DNA of 64,000 bases, taken from assembly GCA_947503335.1 (NCBI GenBank), contig CANNCY010000003.1, positions 372,001 through 436,000 on the forward strand, read 5' to 3'. The notes beneath the pieces were generated by a model. It had not been told where the DNA came from. It saw only the letters and a program-made list of their open reading frames with translations, and ran no database searches. This document shows positions 61,801 through 64,000 of this stretch, piece by piece (positions within the stretch are counted from its first letter, which is position 1; every line of letters starts with the position of its first letter). This DNA is from an uncultured Pseudomonadales bacterium (GTDB lineage Bacteria; Pseudomonadota; Gammaproteobacteria; Pseudomonadales; CANNCY01). Position numbers and translations under genes: made by a program.

Positions 61801-64000
61801 GTCGAACTCTGTCATTTCAATCGCATCATTGTAGACATTGACGTGAATATTGAAGGTTTTTTCACGTAAGGATGCGATGTGTTCAACAAGACCTTGGAAT
61901 AGTTCAGTGTTTGAAAAGTTATTAATCGAATTAATTGTTAGAGTAGGCAACACTCCTGACTTTGGAGTTTCAAATAGAACTCTAAAGGCATTACTAAATT
62001 CACTCACTTTCTCTTTAACAAGTTTAGATACGTAGCTGTAGCTTGTTTCTGAGTTGGGAACGACTTTCATCCACATTGGGTTTAGCAATGAAGCTTGGAC
62101 ATAAGAGAACTCGTTATCCTTGTCGAAGATATATGGCAGTAAGCCTTGGGCCGAGAAGCGCTTAAGCGTCACTTTCGGTAGGTCTCTATACTCGTTGAGT
62201 CCTTGGTCAGAGAACTTCTCTGCAACATCCAGGTAGTATGCTAGTACTAAGGGGCTAAATGGTGAAATCCATTCGCTATCGGCATCACAGAACCATCCAA
62301 TGTTCACTAATGTCCGATTGTCCCCTTGGATTGTTTGATCATAACTAATCGAGTTTATGTGTTCAGCATAGTGATAAACAATCGAACGTATAATTTCTTG
62401 ATATTTATCGCCCCATGCAGCTAGCGATGGTAACGAAGATTGCCGGCTAAAGTAATCGAAGAGCTGGTCGTATGCCTTTCCTAAGTTAGCATTTAGTTCA
62501 GTTACCTCGTCGATTAGGATAGTGTGATCACCAGTCTTTCCGAGTATGCGTTTGTCTATACACTCCCGTTCGCGCTTTAGGAAGGTTAACTGACTGCCAC
62601 TAACCTTATATTCTCTGTTATCGATGTATACACGCTGTTTGCTTGAGTTATATACGCCATCATTATCACCGGAGAATAGGTCACTGCGCATTTGTTGAGA
62701 GTGAATGTATGGCAGTTCTAGAGTATCCGTTGCAGATGCGCCTTCTACCTCAAATCGAATGAAATGGACTCCGCTGGATAGTCCAAAGCTAACTGAATCG
62801 TTCTCATCGGCGACCTGGGTGAAGTCCAGGGTGCCAAGAACCTGTAGGTCCAGCGTCTGGTCATTTTCTGACAACTGAGTGGTCCCTTTGTCAGAGAAAG
62901 TGATACTTGTGTCAGGTGTCCGTAGTAAAACCGAGCATTTATCTATTGTTCGATGCGGCTTAATTACGTAGAAAGGTTTAATGGCTTTTAAGTTAAAGGT
63001 TGCACTTCTGACAACGAGACACTTGAAGTTAAATTTTTCTGAACTGTTCCTGCGATCCAGAGCAATCGTGAAAAATATTGGCTCTGAACTAACTGGAGCA
63101 ACTACTTGAATCTTAGATTGTTTCGTGCCGCCTGAAACTGTTACGCAATCGATATTTAGAACAGCTGAATTTTTTATCTTTACATCGTTTTTCGATATTT
63201 TTGATCCAGTAAATAGTATCTCTATATCAAAGGTTTCCTGCCCATCGTCGGCTAGCAATAGTATGTGCTGGTCTCGCAGTGATGATTTAGAAGTAGACTT
63301 CGTTCTTGCGCTTATCTCTCCTGTTAGACTAGTAATCGATTGAAACTGAAGATTCGGTTTCCTATTGCTTTCTTGCTCTTTAAGGAACTTGTCGAGTTCT
63401 ACGTCCTTCCAAGCATCGTGATCGTCAGCGCTGAAGTGCTTATCGATAAATTGATCACCAATATCCGGTAAGTAGTCAGCAAGCTGTTCGGGGTAATGTT
63501 CAACGACATGAGAAACTTCTTGGAATAGTTTCTTATTTTCCTCTAGTCGTTTCTCTATTTGACTGTCATTACCATCCATTTGCTCAATCATAGGGTCAGG
63601 TAGTAAATCAAGTTTCTTGAAATCAATACCCCCGCCGGAGAATGCATTAAATATTGGCTCAAAACTAAACATGCTACCTGAGCCAATATCCTCGAGTTGA
63701 TAATTTAGTAGAGTCCGTGAAATGTTTCTGGTGTTGCCATCAAGATGTGTTGAAGCATATTTGTCTAGATTATTTTTGATCTGAGCAACGTTAAATGGCA
63801 TCCCATTCTCGGCCAGATCTGTCGCCGAATTAATTATGGTATCAAGGTTGCTGTTATGAATTGTGACAAGTACAGTATTGTCGAATTCGTCGTGTTGACC
63901 AGCTACCTCGTCGCGAAGGTATGATATATAGTTTTCACTGAAGCCCTTAGATGCATCATCTGAATGCATTAAGGGGACGACTTTTAAACTTTTTATGGTG
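58807..64000 (-). CDS. dptH: DNA phosphorothioation-dependent restriction protein DptH (5' end beyond window)
   Basis: At least 1720 residues from an internal Met at 63969, but the frame stays open and protein-like to 64000 (IKSLKVVPLMHS), so the true start probably lies outside. Near residue 1380 is a HerA/FtsK-type Walker A (GTMGTGKTQ), near 1600 Walker B LILVDEADNF. Around 1020-1045 SDDVLFVGF...LPLEVKTGK looks like a PD-(D/E)xK nuclease site. DptH, with DptF and DptG, restricts DNA lacking phosphorothioates. A 231-base gap separates it from dndB. Confidence 0.9.
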   Translation of the reverse strand, partial: TIKSLKVVPLMHSDDASKGFSENYISYLRDEVAGQHDEFDNTVLVTIHNSNLDTIINSATDLAENGMPFNVAQIKNNLDKYASTHLDGNTRNISRTLLNYQLEDIGSGSMFSFEPIFNAFSGGGIDFKKLDLLPDPMIEQMDGNDSQIEKRLEENKKLFQEVSHVVEHYPEQLADYLPDIGDQFIDKHFSADDHDAWKDVELDKFLKEQESNRKPNLQFQSITSLTGEISARTKSTSKSSLRDQHILLLADDGQETFDIEILFTGSKISKNDVKIKNSAVLNIDCVTVSGGTKQSKIQVVAPVSSEPIFFTIALDRRNSSEKFNFKCLVVRSATFNLKAIKPFYVIKPHRTIDKCSVLLRTPDTSITFSDKGTTQLSENDQTLDLQVLGTLDFTQVADENDSVSFGLSSGVHFIRFEVEGASATDTLELPYIHSQQMRSDLFSGDNDGVYNSSKQRVYIDNREYKVSGSQLTFLKRERECIDKRILGKTGDHTILIDEVTELNANLGKAYDQLFDYFSRQSSLPSLAAWGDKYQEIIRSIVYHYAEHINSISYDQTIQGDNRTLVNIGWFCDADSEWISPFSPLVLAYYLDVAEKFSDQGLNEYRDLPKVTLKRFSAQGLLPYIFDKDNEFSYVQASLLNPMWMKVVPNSETSYSYVSKLVKEKVSEFSNAFRVLFETPKSGVLPTLTINSINNFSNTELFQGLVEHIASLREKTFNIHVNVYNDAIEMTEFDTFTQLSSYEKIKQRYGLTKGKSAEHSDLIVDLLRTRVSFSKFQNNQEHQYAHISFYRNNEKVGTSLVDPSKRLSGILADGLVSGEASISKQGSYYTGFGCEHTDITVSHCLRIAPTLNRLIAPSRDPSINYQPNSSITLMVNDNFRSQLEKCYKSSIWTTVIDPKVTLSFFESDADMLLIHYSDQYTSSSGYDAITVTKQTRLYDQVLSTVKGSIVSEFNAFNGEWLLKLITDNENIRKERKGIIAAYKLVTLLLAKSDFTWVPMSAAELIRVSGNIGLKIDEQDFATHLNGKTKGPISDDVLFVGFRGAELAILPLEVKTGKSYDASKAVTQAIELKTYISQLLFDGNALNTSKQVYRALFVRQALMQVDKFELYDVFPDGYFDDLRRNQSFWLRGCYDVVEFNDYHDGFVVANLEADKCYSTNTELVNNILKIEVPSSFMDPTIGTSLRKLLLDSTVSAASKIEERFFLDKDAKTSLFIRDNGDQGEVHSIEDVDTEPASFSEEGEAQTRPFISKKIDELESLANQEDITKAELQLILEELNQRKGKLRNQQLTSLIYNKISEIPIEPASNQNTDESSTDIHDGELKDNEKQKSAQVYISKDNSPLQSNKTPDISSRQGNDNLSVLIGHDVNHQKALYWEPTNTSKYMNTNSGIIGTMGTGKTQCTKSVVTQLIREQHNNVDGKPIGILIFDYKSDYVDDQFGQATDSKKYNLYRLPYNPLSLFGDLPMLPVHTARGFSETMARAFNLGQKQQLKLRKLVGDAYDLAGIHKADASTWTKPAPTVADIWQLFLNEEPEQDSLYAALESLSELEVFEPISSECTSLYELINGVTVIELAGYPGQIQNLVVALTLDLFYSQMQKQGKPIVKGDFRQVTKLILVDEADNFMKEDFPSLRKILKEGREYGVGLILSTQDITHFKTRENDYSKYILSWIVHRVASIKPQDIKSIFNEADKSDQERLMEEIAKLEKHHSLYVDGAKTITKIKDRAFWELTDT

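Noticed and set aside
1-64000. CRISPR array, tRNA or rRNA genes, integrase or transposase
   Set aside because: None seen by reading both strands. The Card1-like gene has no array within the window, and the island edges show no tRNA or att-like repeat that I could support.

Overview
The window reads as chromosome of a gammaproteobacterium, probably marine. This rests on the gene families seen (NrtR, YqiA/UPF0227, AbgT, LtrA, DUF2306, TonB receptor), dense packing with clear Shine-Dalgarno sites, and GGCG-rich lipoproteins. I cannot name the genus. No rRNA, tRNA, CRISPR array, transposase or integrase was seen.

Region 1 (1-44166) is mostly scattered metabolic, envelope and regulatory genes. 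They include a TolC/TonB-receptor pair, a molybdopterin oxidoreductase, a FitAB-type toxin-antitoxin, and a Card1-like CARF nuclease with no CRISPR locus nearby. There are also an AbgT transporter, two DUF2306 membrane proteins, two VOC enzymes, AraC regulators, and a sterol-desaturase-like/Baeyer-Villiger oxygenase pair. Further along are several lipoproteins, an S41 protease, a NYN-LOTUS protein, a WYL regulator and a GIY-YIG protein. At 42.0-44.2 kb an NrtR-like regulator with a degenerate Nudix box faces a two-gene operon (membrane protein plus ADP-ribosylglycohydrolase) across a promoter bracketed by two matching operators. A 46-residue membrane protein gene (30527-30667) is also visible.

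Region 2 (about 44.2-64 kb) is a defence island. After about 700 bases of broken coding debris comes a complete type I Zorya operon (zorA-zorB-zorC-zorD, every junction overlapping). Next, on the same strand, are a class I methyltransferase and an overlapping HNH endonuclease that looks like a phosphorothioate-DNA-binding type IV enzyme. Facing them on the minus strand is a DNA phosphorothioation cluster, dptH-dndB-dndC-dndD-dndE; dptH runs off the right edge, so dptF/dptG probably lie outside. dndA is not present here.

The most interesting points are: (i) a predicted enzyme that cuts phosphorothioated DNA sits 8 bases from the 3' end of a phosphorothioation operon; (ii) the 7-mer GGGCGAG is about tenfold over-represented in the first 44 kb and nearly absent from the island; (iii) the orphan Card1-like nuclease has a changed ligand loop; (iv) the NrtR/ADP-ribosylglycohydrolase circuit. 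Counts and repeat positions were made by eye and may be off by a few.
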